Source: CAJQQY01 sp964564545
GTDB taxonomy: Bacteria; Bacteroidota; Bacteroidia; Chitinophagales; Saprospiraceae
Direction of reading: 5' to 3'
DNA: 64,000 nt
NCBI GenBank assembly: GCA_964564545.1
Contig: CAZMBP010000044.1
Location: 1 to 64,000 of the forward strand
Below are positions 55,501-64,000 of the stretch, in pieces (position 1 is the first letter of the stretch; each line of letters begins with the position of its first letter). A program made the position numbers and the translations under genes. A model generated the notes under the pieces. It searched no databases and was not told the DNA's origin. It was given only the letters and a program-made list of their open reading frames with translations.

Positions 55501-55843
55501 CACTAGGATAATCACTTGACGAATGATAAGTTAAGCGAGAAGCTTTTCCTCCAGAACTTGGCATTATATAAACATCAAAATTTCCATAACGATGGGATGC
55601 AAAAGCAATCTGCTTTCCATCACTTGACCAGATCGGTTGAAAATCATGTCCTTCATGCAAGGTTAATGGCATAGCCAATCCTCCTTCGGTTGGAATTTTC
55701 CAAAGATCTCCTTTGTAACTAAAAACGATAGAAGTTCCATCAGGTGAAATCGCAGGATATCGTAACCATAAGGCCTCCGATTGCCCTTGAGAAAATTCGA
55801 GAAAGGATAGGAATAAAATAAAAGCAAAGACTAGTTTTTTCAT
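52595..55843 (-). CDS. Tricorn-like exported S41-family protease
   Basis: 1082 residues from the ATG at 55843 (signal peptide M-K-K-L-V-F-A-F-I-L). Residues ~20-530 are TolB/WD40-type beta-propeller repeats (S-P-D-G-K/T-S-I-V-F and similar). An Asp/Glu then Lys run (~560-600) links to a second propeller (~610-720), then an N-terminal C1 helical domain (~725-795), PDZ domain (~800-890) and S41 peptidase domain (~900-1060) with likely nucleophile S984 in S-N-Y-S-D-A-H. This is the tricorn-peptidase architecture, widespread in Bacteroidota and thought to degrade peptides in the periplasm. The charged linker is typical of the bacteroidotan form. Confidence 0.92.
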   Translation of the reverse strand: MKKLVFAFILFLSFLEFSQGQSEALWLRYPAISPDGTSIVFSYKGDLWKIPTEGGLAMPLTLHEGHDFQPIWSSDGKQIAFASHRYGNFDVYIMPSSGGKASRLTYHSSSDYPSGFSPDNKSVLFTSSRLDAAANQQFPSGVLPELYQISTKGGMPQQVITTPAQNAIYSKDGSIMVFHDRKGYEDEFRKHHTSSVTRDIWKYETKTGKYTKLTTFNGEDRNPVFAPDQQNIYYLSEEKGSFNVFKMSINSPGVSTQISSFDKHPVRNLSVSEAGVLCFSYNGELYTMKDGDKPKKVKVAVSADSRYNPAKIVSVNKDVTEMALSPNEKEIAFLHRGEVFVASIKEGTTKRITNTPEQERNISFSPDGKSILYAGERNGSWNIYQSSIAREGEKYFFNSTIIKEETLLDSPAEEFQPAYSPDGKEIAYLEERTAIKVLNLASKKTRTVMTADKNYSYLDGDQHFSWSPDSKWLLVEFLQDRQWITQCGLVDVKGGKDVVNLTQSGYGNYGPEWAMDGKMMVYASDRDGMKNHGSWGGEADVYAMFFTKEAFDQYKLDEEEYELKNEDEDEDEDEEKEKKKDKKDKKKKKTVDPIKIELDDIEDRKVRLTVNSTRLSDAVLANDGSKLFYMSRYEKGADLWETNLRTKETKKLLKMGAKDVGDVIMDKKGKNLFILADGKISKVEVEGGKQKGIGVSGEMVLNETDEREYLFEHAWRQVEKKFYKIDLHDVSWDFYKKEYAKFLPHINNNHDFAEMLSEMLGELNASHTGARYRPKTKNGDQTASFGLFFDQDYSGKGLKVVEVMDKGPLDNSESKIKPGVVIEKIDGVSISSSQNIYKLLNRKEDKNTLLSLYNPKTGKRWEETTKPISLGAENQLRYRRWVENCRKMVDSLSNGEIGYVHVRGMNDASYRTVYEETLGKNGSKKALVVDTRFNGGGWLHDDLATFLDGKKYMSFVPRDQELGTEPQFKWTKPSIVVMSESNYSDAHMFPYTYKALGIGKLVGMPVPGTGTAVWWERLQNGMVFGIPQVGMVGNDGKYLENQQLEPDIKVPNDPAAVSKGQDQQLEAAVKELEKEVKKVIRP

Positions 55844-55950
55844 TATTAAGTTTTTTTGGTTAATCATTGATGTTCCTTTTTAAAAGACAAAAAAAGAATA
55901 GAAGGATGCATCTATTTTTAAAACTCATAAATTTAATCAAAATAGACCAA

Positions 55951-55996
55951 AACAAAATGAGCTACTTACCATTAAATGTAAGTAGCTCATTTTGTT
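55951..55996 (-). terminator. Terminator of the PNGase F-like gene
   Basis: Perfect 19-base stem (55951-55969 with 55978-55996), 8-base loop, followed on the minus strand by T-rich sequence. Located 20 bases beyond the stop. Confidence 0.85.
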
Positions 55997-56015
55997 TTTG
56001 AAAAAATAAAGAAAA

Positions 56016-58541
56016 TTACTCTATAATCACTTTCTCCATTCCTATTCCTTTGTCTGTATGGACTTCAATAATATAAATTCCGCTTGCTATATTTTGCATT
56101 TCAAATGAAGTTAGCAAAGTTGGATTTTCTCTTTCCATAGAAAATACCTCTTGACCCAAATTATTGAATACCCGAATTCTCATTTCCTCCACTTGCTCAG
56201 CTAATTCTATATTAAAATTACCTTTTGATGGATTTGGAAAAACATGAAATGCTAATTTAGGTTCAATATTTTCGTTGGCAGTAACCACTTCATTTAATGG
56301 TGCATCACCCAAGGTAATCAAGTAAGAAGACACAATTAAGTGTGGATTAAATCCATCATCACAATTATTACAAGTCACTCCTGTTACACAATCAGGATTG
56401 GCAGCATTACAAAGATCAACATAATCTTCATCGAAAACATATTTCAAAGTCACATCATCTTGATTAAGAAACGCACCCATATCATAATCAAACCAAGGGG
56501 CAATTGATCCTGGACACCATCCCGCTCGATCGAAAAACCAAGTTCCATTTTGAGGACTACAACCATCTGGATTTGGATCACAATTAGACCAGTTGTGTTG
56601 TTCAAAGGTTTGATTTCCATCTACCCAAATATGATGAGTATCTTCATGGAATTCTGCAGCATTGCCAGTATTGTTATCACCCCATCCATGTCCCGTTGAA
56701 ACTAATTTAAGTTTGGCAGCCAAAACATTGTCTGGATATTCTGCATTAATTTCAGCAGTTGGTTGAAGATTATCCATATTCCCGAAGTCGTAAGTTTCGT
56801 ACCAAAGTTTGGTAATCGAACTATACGCATGCGTAGGTGTACCCGCTTTATAATCTAAATTTAAAGTATACAGAAATCCATTCCCTGGAGTTCCTAATCG
56901 GAAACGGAATGCAATCTTCCCTTGCAAAGTACTCATGAAATCTGTCAAATCAATTTCACTATTACAAGCTACTCCGTATGGTGTAATGTATCGAATGATT
57001 TCATACCATTCTCCATTATGGCCTTTAACATCAATTCCCGAAACTCTATCCCACTCATCACATCCTCCAGTAGGACAACCAATATCAAAATTCCCAATAA
57101 TCTGATCAAAGGCTCCTGCGTAACTTGGTAATTCAACTTCTACAATTTCTTCCGTATTATTAACATAAACCCAAACATCTGTTCCGGCATTTACCGTCAT
57201 GTCAGAAGACTGATCTACAACTGAAAAATTTATACTCTCCACTCCTACTGCTCCATAATTATTTTCGGAAAAAACATTCATCGTATAATCACCATATGCA
57301 GGTGGTGTCCACCAGCCTGTATAATGTCCATTGCCCCAATCCTTTGCATCTACATTTTCTCCATTAACCTGAAAAGTAACACTAGCTACATTAAATAAAT
57401 CTGGAAAATCAATATTTGAAATCGCAGCCAATTGAATCGGCCCTAAATTTGGAACCATCACATCTCCAGCCAACGGGCTTCTAACTTCTGTCGCTGGAAC
57501 AAATGTAGTTGGATCTAAAACTTGGAAAGAAAGAATTATTTCAGGAGCAGGACTAAATGTTCCATCACCTGGCTGAGATGCTTTCACCATTACTTCTCCA
57601 ATCACTCCATCAAGAGTAACTGTACTTCCGTTAATCGAAGCTGGTCCTGAAACGATTTCATAATCTACAGCTAGGCCTGAACTTGAAGTTGCCGTCAAAT
57701 CAAACGGTGCATCAGTAACTAACTTATCTGGAATAGCTGGAAATGTGATGACTTGTACACTATTATCAACTGTTCCTACAAAATTTGAAACCTCACCAGT
57801 CATATCAAAGTTCACCAAATCACCATCTCGAACTCCAGGTTCTACTTCCGAAACTAACTTCGAAATAGAAGTATTATCTCCTCCAGGGACCCCCTGATTA
57901 AATTTATAATATAATTCCAAACCTGGCTCATTTCCATTTAATTCATTCACCATCATCTCTTGAATCTCAGTTTGTGACAAAGCTTTACTCCAAAGTGTTA
58001 CTTCATCAATACTACCATTCCAAGTTGCCAATCCCCATGGACTAATATGTTTCCCAATGGACATAGGAGTATCTGTTGAGGTAATGGTTCCTGATGCTGG
58101 AGTGCTTCCTATTGAAACGCCATCCATAAATAATTCTACTTTTGAGCCATCATAAATCCAAGCCACATGTTGCCACACTTCTGGAGCTGCTACGAAATCT
58201 GCTGTCGCCACTTCATAAGTTGTTCCATTTATAATCAGGCGGCATTCCATTTTTCCATTGGCTAATTGAATTAAATACATTTCACCATCACCTGTACCTC
58301 CATTTCTAAATGAAATATACCCCTGCCCATAACTTAATGCGTCACAGTAAAACCAACCAGTCATACTGATTTCATTTGAGCCAGCAATGTATTGTGATGC
58401 TGCTGGAACTTCAACAATATCATCACCAAAATCGAAGTGTAAATTTTGCTGCGTTTGCGCTTGCAAATGTGTTAGCGGAAGCGTTATAAAAAATAAAAAG
58501 GATAGCATTAAAAGTATCCTTGAAGTGTAAATTTTAATCAT
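56016..58541 (-). CDS. Secreted LamG + PNGase F-like protein with T9SS type A tail
   Basis: 841 residues. Signal peptide (~1-28); LamG/concanavalin A-like domain (~35-250: M-T-G-W-F-Y-C-D-A, W-Q-H-V-A-W-I-Y-D-G); Ig-like segments (~260-445); a PNGase F-like region (~450-740) with C-D-E-W-D-R, G-H-G-W-G-D-N-N-T-G-N-A-A-E-F and W-F-F-D-R-A-G-W-C-P-G; then a type A sorting domain (~765-841). PNGase F removes N-glycans from Asn; the catalytic Asp of the C-x-E/D-x-W-D-R motif appears kept. Bacteroidota use such enzymes to harvest eukaryotic glycoproteins. Activity not proven. Confidence 0.87.
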   Translation of the reverse strand: MIKIYTSRILLMLSFLFFITLPLTHLQAQTQQNLHFDFGDDIVEVPAASQYIAGSNEISMTGWFYCDALSYGQGYISFRNGGTGDGEMYLIQLANGKMECRLIINGTTYEVATADFVAAPEVWQHVAWIYDGSKVELFMDGVSIGSTPASGTITSTDTPMSIGKHISPWGLATWNGSIDEVTLWSKALSQTEIQEMMVNELNGNEPGLELYYKFNQGVPGGDNTSISKLVSEVEPGVRDGDLVNFDMTGEVSNFVGTVDNSVQVITFPAIPDKLVTDAPFDLTATSSSGLAVDYEIVSGPASINGSTVTLDGVIGEVMVKASQPGDGTFSPAPEIILSFQVLDPTTFVPATEVRSPLAGDVMVPNLGPIQLAAISNIDFPDLFNVASVTFQVNGENVDAKDWGNGHYTGWWTPPAYGDYTMNVFSENNYGAVGVESINFSVVDQSSDMTVNAGTDVWVYVNNTEEIVEVELPSYAGAFDQIIGNFDIGCPTGGCDEWDRVSGIDVKGHNGEWYEIIRYITPYGVACNSEIDLTDFMSTLQGKIAFRFRLGTPGNGFLYTLNLDYKAGTPTHAYSSITKLWYETYDFGNMDNLQPTAEINAEYPDNVLAAKLKLVSTGHGWGDNNTGNAAEFHEDTHHIWVDGNQTFEQHNWSNCDPNPDGCSPQNGTWFFDRAGWCPGSIAPWFDYDMGAFLNQDDVTLKYVFDEDYVDLCNAANPDCVTGVTCNNCDDGFNPHLIVSSYLITLGDAPLNEVVTANENIEPKLAFHVFPNPSKGNFNIELAEQVEEMRIRVFNNLGQEVFSMERENPTLLTSFEMQNIASGIYIIEVHTDKGIGMEKVIIE

Positions 58542-58605
58542 TTTTGTTTTGATTTTATGAAGAAATTAATTTTTGTTTTTTTTAAAATGTTAATATCGAT
58601 ATTCC

Positions 58606-60225
58606 CTAATTCATCCACCACACTTTCACCTCAGGTGAATCCTCCCCCATCCTTGCAACTTGCTCCGCCCAATTATCTGCATTATTTTGAATCTCAGTCG
58701 AAGGATATTCAAATCGATAATAATTCGGAATCGCACCTTCTCTTGGAGTAGCCTGTGTTCGTCGCAGCAAAGCATATGCTTCCCAAGGCTGCCGAAAAGC
58801 ATCCATCCATCTTTGGGCATAAATTAAATTCAGCTGATCGTTACTTGTAAAAATATTAATTTTTGGATGGTTCGTCACACTAAAAATTTCACCACTTGAA
58901 AGCACCGTAGGTTTATTGTCCCAGATGCCTGTATTTTGAAAAACATTTTGCCAAAATTTAATTGAAGTAACCACACCTGTTGTGTATTCCGCTCTTGCTT
59001 CTCCTTCATCGACTGCAACTCCTAATCCTCTAAAATATATTTCTGCTTTCAAGAAACTCACCTCAGCAGCAGTCATCATAATTTCAGGAACATCAAATCT
59101 ATCTCGAATTAAATAATAATTATAAGGTGAATAAATATTGTCTGAACCTTTGGTTGAATAATTCACATCGCGATGTCCTTGGTAAGGAATCCCACCTGCC
59201 ACCTCTGTGTTCGCATCTGGGATTTGAGGAAAAGCCACCCACTCATTTGCATTATTTGGTTCAAAGAAAATATAAGCTCTTGGATCAAAAATTCCGCTAC
59301 CATTAGTATTATCATTTTCAGACATCATATTCCAAATGGTTGATCCCATTCGTAATTTTTTATGTTCATGAAATGAATAGTGAGTCGAAGTTTTTTCCCA
59401 ATCTAATTCACCTGGAAACAAACCAACATCTTCTCCTTCTTCAATTAATGGTAAATTATTTTCCAAAACATCTTGCAAGATAGGATTAGCAAAATTGGCA
59501 TCTTTTTCCACCATTCGCAACGCATATCGAAGTCGAAGCGAGTTGGCAAATTTTTGCCATAACGCTAGCGCTAATACATTTGCATTTCCACTATTTCCCG
59601 CTGCATTAAATATATTATCAAAACCTCCAAAACTTAAATAAGCTTCTCCAGAGGCAGTTGTTGGATCAGGTAACGTATTGATATTATCGTTCGCCCATTT
59701 TAATTCGTCTAGTAAAAATTTATAAATGGTTTCTTGGCTATCATATTTGGGTTCCAAATTGTCCAAATTTTGGAAACCTTTCCCTGCATCAAAAAATGGA
59801 ATATCTCCAAACAAATCAGTTACTCGAAATGTCTGATAGGCTAAAATTATTTTCACCATCGCTCGCACATTATTAGTTGCTTCTTGATCGCCTTCGTATT
59901 CGTCAAATCGTTTTTCCAATTCTCTTACATTCGCTAATGAAGTATAATATCGCGTCCAAATATCTTCTGTTCCACGAGGTGTATTTTGAAAAGTTTCGGC
60001 AGTCAAAGCACCCTGTTGAGTGATTGGATAAATCACTTCGTTGTGCATAAAAAGTTGTTCGTCTCCACCCAACTGAGATGATTCGATGACAAAATTAAAA
60101 AGTGGTCCAATATCCGTTTGGGTTGGGAATTCTGGATTTTGATTTAAATCTTCAAATCCTTTTTCACAGGAATTAAGAAAAATTAAAATGGTAAAAACTG
60201 AAATATATTTTAATAAATTTTTCAT
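58606..60225 (-). CDS. SusD/RagB-family surface lipoprotein
   Basis: 539 residues from the ATG at 60225, which begins a lipoprotein signal ending L-N-S-C20; starts further upstream would bury it, though an ATG five codons earlier (60240) is possible. The body (E-D-L-N-Q-N-P-E-F-P, then R-Y-Y-T-S-L-A, Y-Q-T-F-R-V-T-D-L-F-G-D-I-P-F) is the SusD-like helical fold with TPR-like helices. It lies on the outer face and delivers ligand to the adjacent SusC receptor. A large palindrome separates the two genes. Confidence 0.95.
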   Translation of the reverse strand: MKNLLKYISVFTILIFLNSCEKGFEDLNQNPEFPTQTDIGPLFNFVIESSQLGGDEQLFMHNEVIYPITQQGALTAETFQNTPRGTEDIWTRYYTSLANVRELEKRFDEYEGDQEATNNVRAMVKIILAYQTFRVTDLFGDIPFFDAGKGFQNLDNLEPKYDSQETIYKFLLDELKWANDNINTLPDPTTASGEAYLSFGGFDNIFNAAGNSGNANVLALALWQKFANSLRLRYALRMVEKDANFANPILQDVLENNLPLIEEGEDVGLFPGELDWEKTSTHYSFHEHKKLRMGSTIWNMMSENDNTNGSGIFDPRAYIFFEPNNANEWVAFPQIPDANTEVAGGIPYQGHRDVNYSTKGSDNIYSPYNYYLIRDRFDVPEIMMTAAEVSFLKAEIYFRGLGVAVDEGEARAEYTTGVVTSIKFWQNVFQNTGIWDNKPTVLSSGEIFSVTNHPKINIFTSNDQLNLIYAQRWMDAFRQPWEAYALLRRTQATPREGAIPNYYRFEYPSTEIQNNADNWAEQVARMGEDSPEVKVWWMN

Positions 60226-60262
60226 AAAATCTTTTTGCATATTAAATTGATAAGGTTGGTTT

Positions 60263-60397
60263 GATGGAACGCGGATGACGCGGATTGAGCGGGTTTTCGC
60301 GGATCTGACGATTATAATATAATGGGATAAAATCCCTAACACCTCTAATCGTCAAATCCGCTTTAATTCGCTCAATCAGCCCAATCCGTATTCCATC
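60263..60397. repeat. Long imperfect palindrome between susC- and susD-like genes
   Basis: Left arm 60263-60314 and right arm 60346-60397 are about 75% complementary across ~52 bases; a small perfect hairpin (60324-60336) sits in the centre. The left arm matches the fragment at 49776-49820 closely, so this is a dispersed element. It may lower read-through from SusC to SusD, giving unequal levels. Confidence 0.85.
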
Positions 60398-63300
60398 AAA
60401 AACTAGCATTCAAACTAACCCCAAACGACCTCGTCCCCGGAAATGCCGCCCACTCCAAACCTTGTGCATTTCCTGATCCATTTGCCCCTTCCGGATTAAT
60501 TCGATCAGGCAAAGAAGTATAAATGTAAAACAAATCTCTCCCCACCAACGACAAAGTCAAGTCTTGAAATACTTTCGTTTTTTCCGTAAATGAATTAGAA
60601 AATTGATACGATAAAGTCACCTCTCGCAACTTCACATAGGAATTTTCCAAAATCCCAGGCGTACTCAAAAATGGCCCCCAGCCTCCTGTATTCGGGATAT
60701 ACTTAAATAAATAATGAACTACTTTTTGATTTTCAGTTCCATCAGCATAAACTCCTGGCAAGACAACTCCCACATTTCTGACATTTCCTGCAGGATCTGT
60801 ATAAGGCAATCCTCCACCTTGTCTTTCTACTAAAGTCGAAGGACTTTGACCATTTTGCAAACTCGAAACATACGAACCAGAGTAAATATCTCCACCCCAT
60901 TTTGTATCAATCAAAGTGCTCAACGTAAATCCTTTAAAACCTACTTTCATGTTCCAACCCGCAATAAAATCAGGCGAAGCATTTCCAATCGGAATTCGAT
61001 TCGAAGTCACTAAATAATGGGTGCCTTCTTCATTCAAAATCGGTTGACCATTTTCATGATATTGATAATCAAAGCCCATGATCGTCCCAAATTCATCACC
61101 TTCTCGAACAGAAATTGTTGGACCTTCTGTTCCCCAAATATTTGCAATCTCTTTCACTTTAGCACCGATTCCCATACTCGTCACACGATTACGATTACGC
61201 CCGATATTAAAACCAGTTTGCAAAAAGAAATCTTTTCTTTGAAAAATGGTCGCAGAGACAATTGCTTCGATTCCTTTGTTTTCCAATTCACCCGTATTGA
61301 TTCGAATCCCTGATGGCGCTCCTGAGGAAGTTGGTAAAACTGCATCCAAAATCTGATCATACGACCGAATATAATAATAGGTAAAATCGATATTGATTTT
61401 GCTATCCAACAATCCCATTGTTGTTCCAAATTCGTAGGAATTCGCTCGCTGAGGTTTGAGCGCAATTGGAGGAACTGTCGTCGGTAAAGCTGCTGTTTGG
61501 TTATTTCCAAATGATCCAGTTCGATAGGTAAAGTCAACTTGAAATGGATCAGTATCCGTTGCCGTTTGAGCATAAGCACCACGGATTTTTAGAAAATTTA
61601 ACCATGGTAATTTTAAGTCAAAAGCTTCTGTGGCGATAAAACTCAAAGAACCCGATGGATAAAAATAAGAGTTGTTTTCAATCGGCAAAGACGATGACCA
61701 ATCATTTCTGCCAGACAATTCTAAAAAGAGAAAGTTCTCATAACTCAAATTTAAAAAGGAGAAAACCGAGTTGATTTTTTTATCATAAAAAATCTCACGA
61801 GGGATTTGTGAATTTTGTCCATCGGCATAATTATTAAAATTAAATAACCAAGGATTTACCCACTCTCCTGAAGTTGCTCTGATGCCATATTGATTTCGAG
61901 ACCATTGCGTCCCTCCTACCGTAAGTGTAATATCAATTGGCGAATCGAAAAGTCCATCGTTCGTTGCGGTGATCAAAAAGTCATTGTTCAATACTCGATC
62001 TTTTGCCAATTCATTTTCATATCGACCATTTAAAATTCCTAAAGCATCGATTGGATTATTTCTAGTTTCAAATTGTGCAAAAGAAAAATCCAATCCTAAC
62101 CTTCCTTTCGCCGACAACCAATTGGTAATTTGATAATTCAAACTCAACGAACCAATTAATTTATTTCGATCAAGGTTAGTGTTATTATTATAAGTATTCC
62201 ACCAAATATTTGGCCCAGCATAAAGGAAAGGAAAACTTCCTCCATAATTATTTTGAGTACCATCAGGCAAGGTGTTGATTTCTTTTTCTAAGCCTTTATA
62301 ACTTCTTGGAAAACTATAAATCATTCCTTTCGAAAATGAATTCAAATGATCGTCACCCAACGTCGGACTATTCAATCTTTGATAGTTCAAATAAGTGACC
62401 GCAACATCTGCATCTACCTTTGACGAAATATTTAAAGTCGAACCGATGTTAACTGTAGTTTGATTGTAATTACTATTTGGAACAATTGCATTATGATCTG
62501 TTCGAGTTAGGGAAACTCGCATCGTTCCCATTTCTCCACCACCTGAAAAAGATAAGTTATGTGTCGTCGTATTTCCATTGGAGAAGAATAATTTTAAGTT
62601 ATCTGGCTGAGGATCGAAAGAACGCATTTCGCCATCCCACCATTGAACCATTTGTCCTTCCATTTTTGGGCCCCACGAAACTCCAGTCCCATAAAAACCA
62701 AAAACACTCGTCGAACTTTGTCCAAAAACACCATCTGTCAAATAGATATCGTCTGGCGCTGGATAGCGATAATTTCCATTGGCATCAGTTGGTAAAGTTG
62801 GTTCGAGCAAAGTCGTTGGGCCACCAGCGCCGTACACATTTTGCACATCTCGGTAACGATAAGGCTGAATAATCTTATGTTGCAAAGTATAATTAATCCC
62901 AATGCCTTTTTGCTTGCGGCCTCTTTTTGTTGTTATCAAAATTACTCCATTCGCCCCTCGTGAACCATACTTAGCAGCAGCCGTTGGACCTTTTAGAATA
63001 TTATAAGTTTCGATATCATTTGGGTTGATATTATTAATCGCGGAACCCCAATCGACTCCTCTTCCTATGTTTTCTAAACCAACTTGATTTTGCAATGGAA
63101 CACCATCAACGATAATCAAAGGTTGATTATCAGAATCAATATTATTATTCCCACGAATGGTAATTCTTGTCGTTCCACCATCGACTCCGTTGGCACTACT
63201 AACTTGAACTCCTGCCGAACGACCTTGAAGAGAATTGACAATATTAGGAGCTTGAGATAATTGAATCGCATCGCCTTCAAAGCTTTCAGTAGAGTAACCT

Positions 63301-63671
63301 AGTTCTCTTTTTTGTCGCTTGATTCCGAGTGCGGTGACGACAACTTCTTCGATGGCACTAGCCGATGAAGTCATGATGATTTTTAGTGGATCAGTACTTT
63401 TCACTTCAACCTCTTGAGTTGTATAACCTGTGTAGGAAATTTCTAACAATATATTCACGGATTCTATTTCTATTTGAAAGCTTCCATCAATATCTGTGGT
63501 TGTTCCATTTTCAGGGTTTCCTTTCTCCAAAACCGTTGCACCAATCAAGACTTCTCCAGACTCATCGTAAACCGTTCCTGTGATAATATTTTTTTGCCCA
63601 AAAAGACTTAAAAAGGTAAAAAGGGTAAAAATAAAACTGCATGAAATTTTTAGGTAAAATTTCGATCTCAT
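60396..63671 (-). CDS. SusC/RagA-family TonB-linked outer-membrane receptor
   Basis: 1091 residues. Signal peptide (~1-26); carboxypeptidase-regulatory-like domain (~28-105: I-T-G-T-V-Y-D-E-S-G-E-V-L-I-G-A-T-V); SusC motif near 125-135; plug (~125-250: P-L-I-I-V-D-G-V-P-L and T-K-R-G-R-K-Q-K); then the barrel, ending G-V-S-L-N-A-S-F. Imports a glycan or peptide with TonB energy together with the SusD-like partner. No glycoside hydrolase or peptidase is clustered with it, except the nearby secreted PNGase F-like protein, so substrate is open; N-glycan-derived material is a possible guess. Confidence 0.96.
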   Translation of the reverse strand: MRSKFYLKISCSFIFTLFTFLSLFGQKNIITGTVYDESGEVLIGATVLEKGNPENGTTTDIDGSFQIEIESVNILLEISYTGYTTQEVEVKSTDPLKIIMTSSASAIEEVVVTALGIKRQKRELGYSTESFEGDAIQLSQAPNIVNSLQGRSAGVQVSSANGVDGGTTRITIRGNNNIDSDNQPLIIVDGVPLQNQVGLENIGRGVDWGSAINNINPNDIETYNILKGPTAAAKYGSRGANGVILITTKRGRKQKGIGINYTLQHKIIQPYRYRDVQNVYGAGGPTTLLEPTLPTDANGNYRYPAPDDIYLTDGVFGQSSTSVFGFYGTGVSWGPKMEGQMVQWWDGEMRSFDPQPDNLKLFFSNGNTTTHNLSFSGGGEMGTMRVSLTRTDHNAIVPNSNYNQTTVNIGSTLNISSKVDADVAVTYLNYQRLNSPTLGDDHLNSFSKGMIYSFPRSYKGLEKEINTLPDGTQNNYGGSFPFLYAGPNIWWNTYNNNTNLDRNKLIGSLSLNYQITNWLSAKGRLGLDFSFAQFETRNNPIDALGILNGRYENELAKDRVLNNDFLITATNDGLFDSPIDITLTVGGTQWSRNQYGIRATSGEWVNPWLFNFNNYADGQNSQIPREIFYDKKINSVFSFLNLSYENFLFLELSGRNDWSSSLPIENNSYFYPSGSLSFIATEAFDLKLPWLNFLKIRGAYAQTATDTDPFQVDFTYRTGSFGNNQTAALPTTVPPIALKPQRANSYEFGTTMGLLDSKINIDFTYYYIRSYDQILDAVLPTSSGAPSGIRINTGELENKGIEAIVSATIFQRKDFFLQTGFNIGRNRNRVTSMGIGAKVKEIANIWGTEGPTISVREGDEFGTIMGFDYQYHENGQPILNEEGTHYLVTSNRIPIGNASPDFIAGWNMKVGFKGFTLSTLIDTKWGGDIYSGSYVSSLQNGQSPSTLVERQGGGLPYTDPAGNVRNVGVVLPGVYADGTENQKVVHYLFKYIPNTGGWGPFLSTPGILENSYVKLREVTLSYQFSNSFTEKTKVFQDLTLSLVGRDLFYIYTSLPDRINPEGANGSGNAQGLEWAAFPGTRSFGVSLNASF

Positions 63672-63836
63672 ATGTAGATTGGGTTGGTTAGGTAATTTCG
63701 TTTCGTGAATTCTAAATTCTAAAGATATAATTTTTATATAAATTGGAGGTTTGGATAGAAAAGTAATTATAGTAAAATGCTGTGCATTTGTTAATTATAA
63801 TCTAAGTCTTAAAAAGTTATTGAATTTTTCATTGAA

Positions 63837-63867
63837 TTGTAGAACAGATATTTTTTTTTTACTTTTA
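63837..63867 (+). promoter_or_regulatory. Promoter of the TIR-domain gene
   Basis: TTG (63837-63839), 20-base spacer, then TACTTTTA (63860-63867; one mismatch to TAnnTTTG), 19 bases before the ATG. Confidence 0.45.
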
Positions 63868-63886
63868 AAGAATAACCAATCAATCA

Positions 63887-64000
63887 ATGACACCAACCAG
63901 ATTATTTATTGCCTACTCTAGAAAAGATGCTGACCTTTTAGATGAATTAAAAAAGTATCTTCAGCCAATCGTACTCAAGTATAATTTGACTATCTGGGAT
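63887..64000 (+). CDS. TIR-domain protein, N-terminal 38 residues (truncated by window end)
   Basis: Starts M-T-P-T-R-L-F-I-A-Y-S-R-K-D-A-D-L-L-D-E and continues open to the last base (ending L-T-I-W-D). F-I-A-Y-S-R-K-D is the typical first strand and box 1 of a TIR domain, and W-D fits the beta-B/box 2 start. Bacterial TIR domains are often NAD+-cleaving effectors in anti-phage defence (Thoeris, TIR-SAVED, TIR-STING), or simple adaptors with extra domains. The catalytic Glu and everything C-terminal lie outside the window, so the class cannot be set. It diverges from the SusC gene. Confidence 0.8.
   Translation, partial: MTPTRLFIAYSRKDADLLDELKKYLQPIVLKYNLTIWD

Noticed and set aside
62477..62872. 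131-codon plus-strand frame inside the SusC-like gene
   Set aside because: Shadow of the receptor gene; no signals.
1..64000. tRNA or rRNA genes, insertion sequences, prophage, integrase/attachment sites
   Set aside because: No cloverleaf, rRNA-like stretch, transposase or phage gene was recognised on either strand.

Overview
The window is AT-rich chromosomal DNA from a member of the Bacteroidota. The mix of genes fits a free-living, saprospiral- or cytophaga-like organism; no rRNA is present, so species and genus cannot be named. Evidence for the phylum: several secreted proteins end in type IX secretion (T9SS) sorting tails of type A or type B, there are PorV/PorQ- and PorP/SprF-family proteins, a SusC/SusD pair, a FecI-FecR-TonB receptor cluster, SprB repeats, DUF4249 and DUF2795 proteins, and several promoters match the Bacteroidota -7 box TAnnTTTG. 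I see no tRNA, rRNA, insertion sequence, prophage or CRISPR array.

Layout. 1-11 kb: the 3' part of an outer-membrane porin, a LOG-family nucleosidase, a sigma-54 activator that lacks its DNA-binding tail, queA, a DUF2795 protein, an unidentified 502-residue helical protein, cytidylate kinase with a repetitive basic tail, and a fatty acid desaturase. 11-24 kb: DoxX, a Crp-like regulator, a 2027-residue secreted mosaic protein with a dead metallopeptidase module, a LytS/LytTR two-component pair downstream of an alpha/beta hydrolase, and a T9SS substrate. 24-33 kb: a YeiH-type transporter, thyA, then a sigma factor, FecR, TonB receptor, DUF4249 lipoprotein and cupin cluster. 33-40 kb: two glycosyltransferases, ribB with a decayed GTP cyclohydrolase half, a VTC-domain protein and a PorP/SprF protein. 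40-50 kb: two tandem small cytochrome-like lipoproteins, a potassium channel, a SprB-repeat adhesin, an RluA pseudouridine synthase, DinB, two tandem PorV/PorQ proteins and a choice-of-anchor-B protein. 50-64 kb: agmatinase, an AraC regulator, a PEBP protein, a tricorn-like S41 protease, a PNGase F-like secreted protein, a SusC/SusD pair, and the first 38 codons of a TIR-domain protein running off the right edge.

The common theme is the cell envelope: secreted T9SS cargo, outer-membrane receptors and their regulators. The most useful leads are a direct-repeat operator upstream of the hydrolase/LytS/LytTR genes, the QQxxH pseudo-protease, the zinc-less GTP cyclohydrolase domain, the repeated tail on cytidylate kinase, several large intergenic palindromes that look like dispersed repeat elements, and the TIR gene at the edge, whose neighbours must be read from adjacent sequence. 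I do not see a complete new multi-gene system inside the window.
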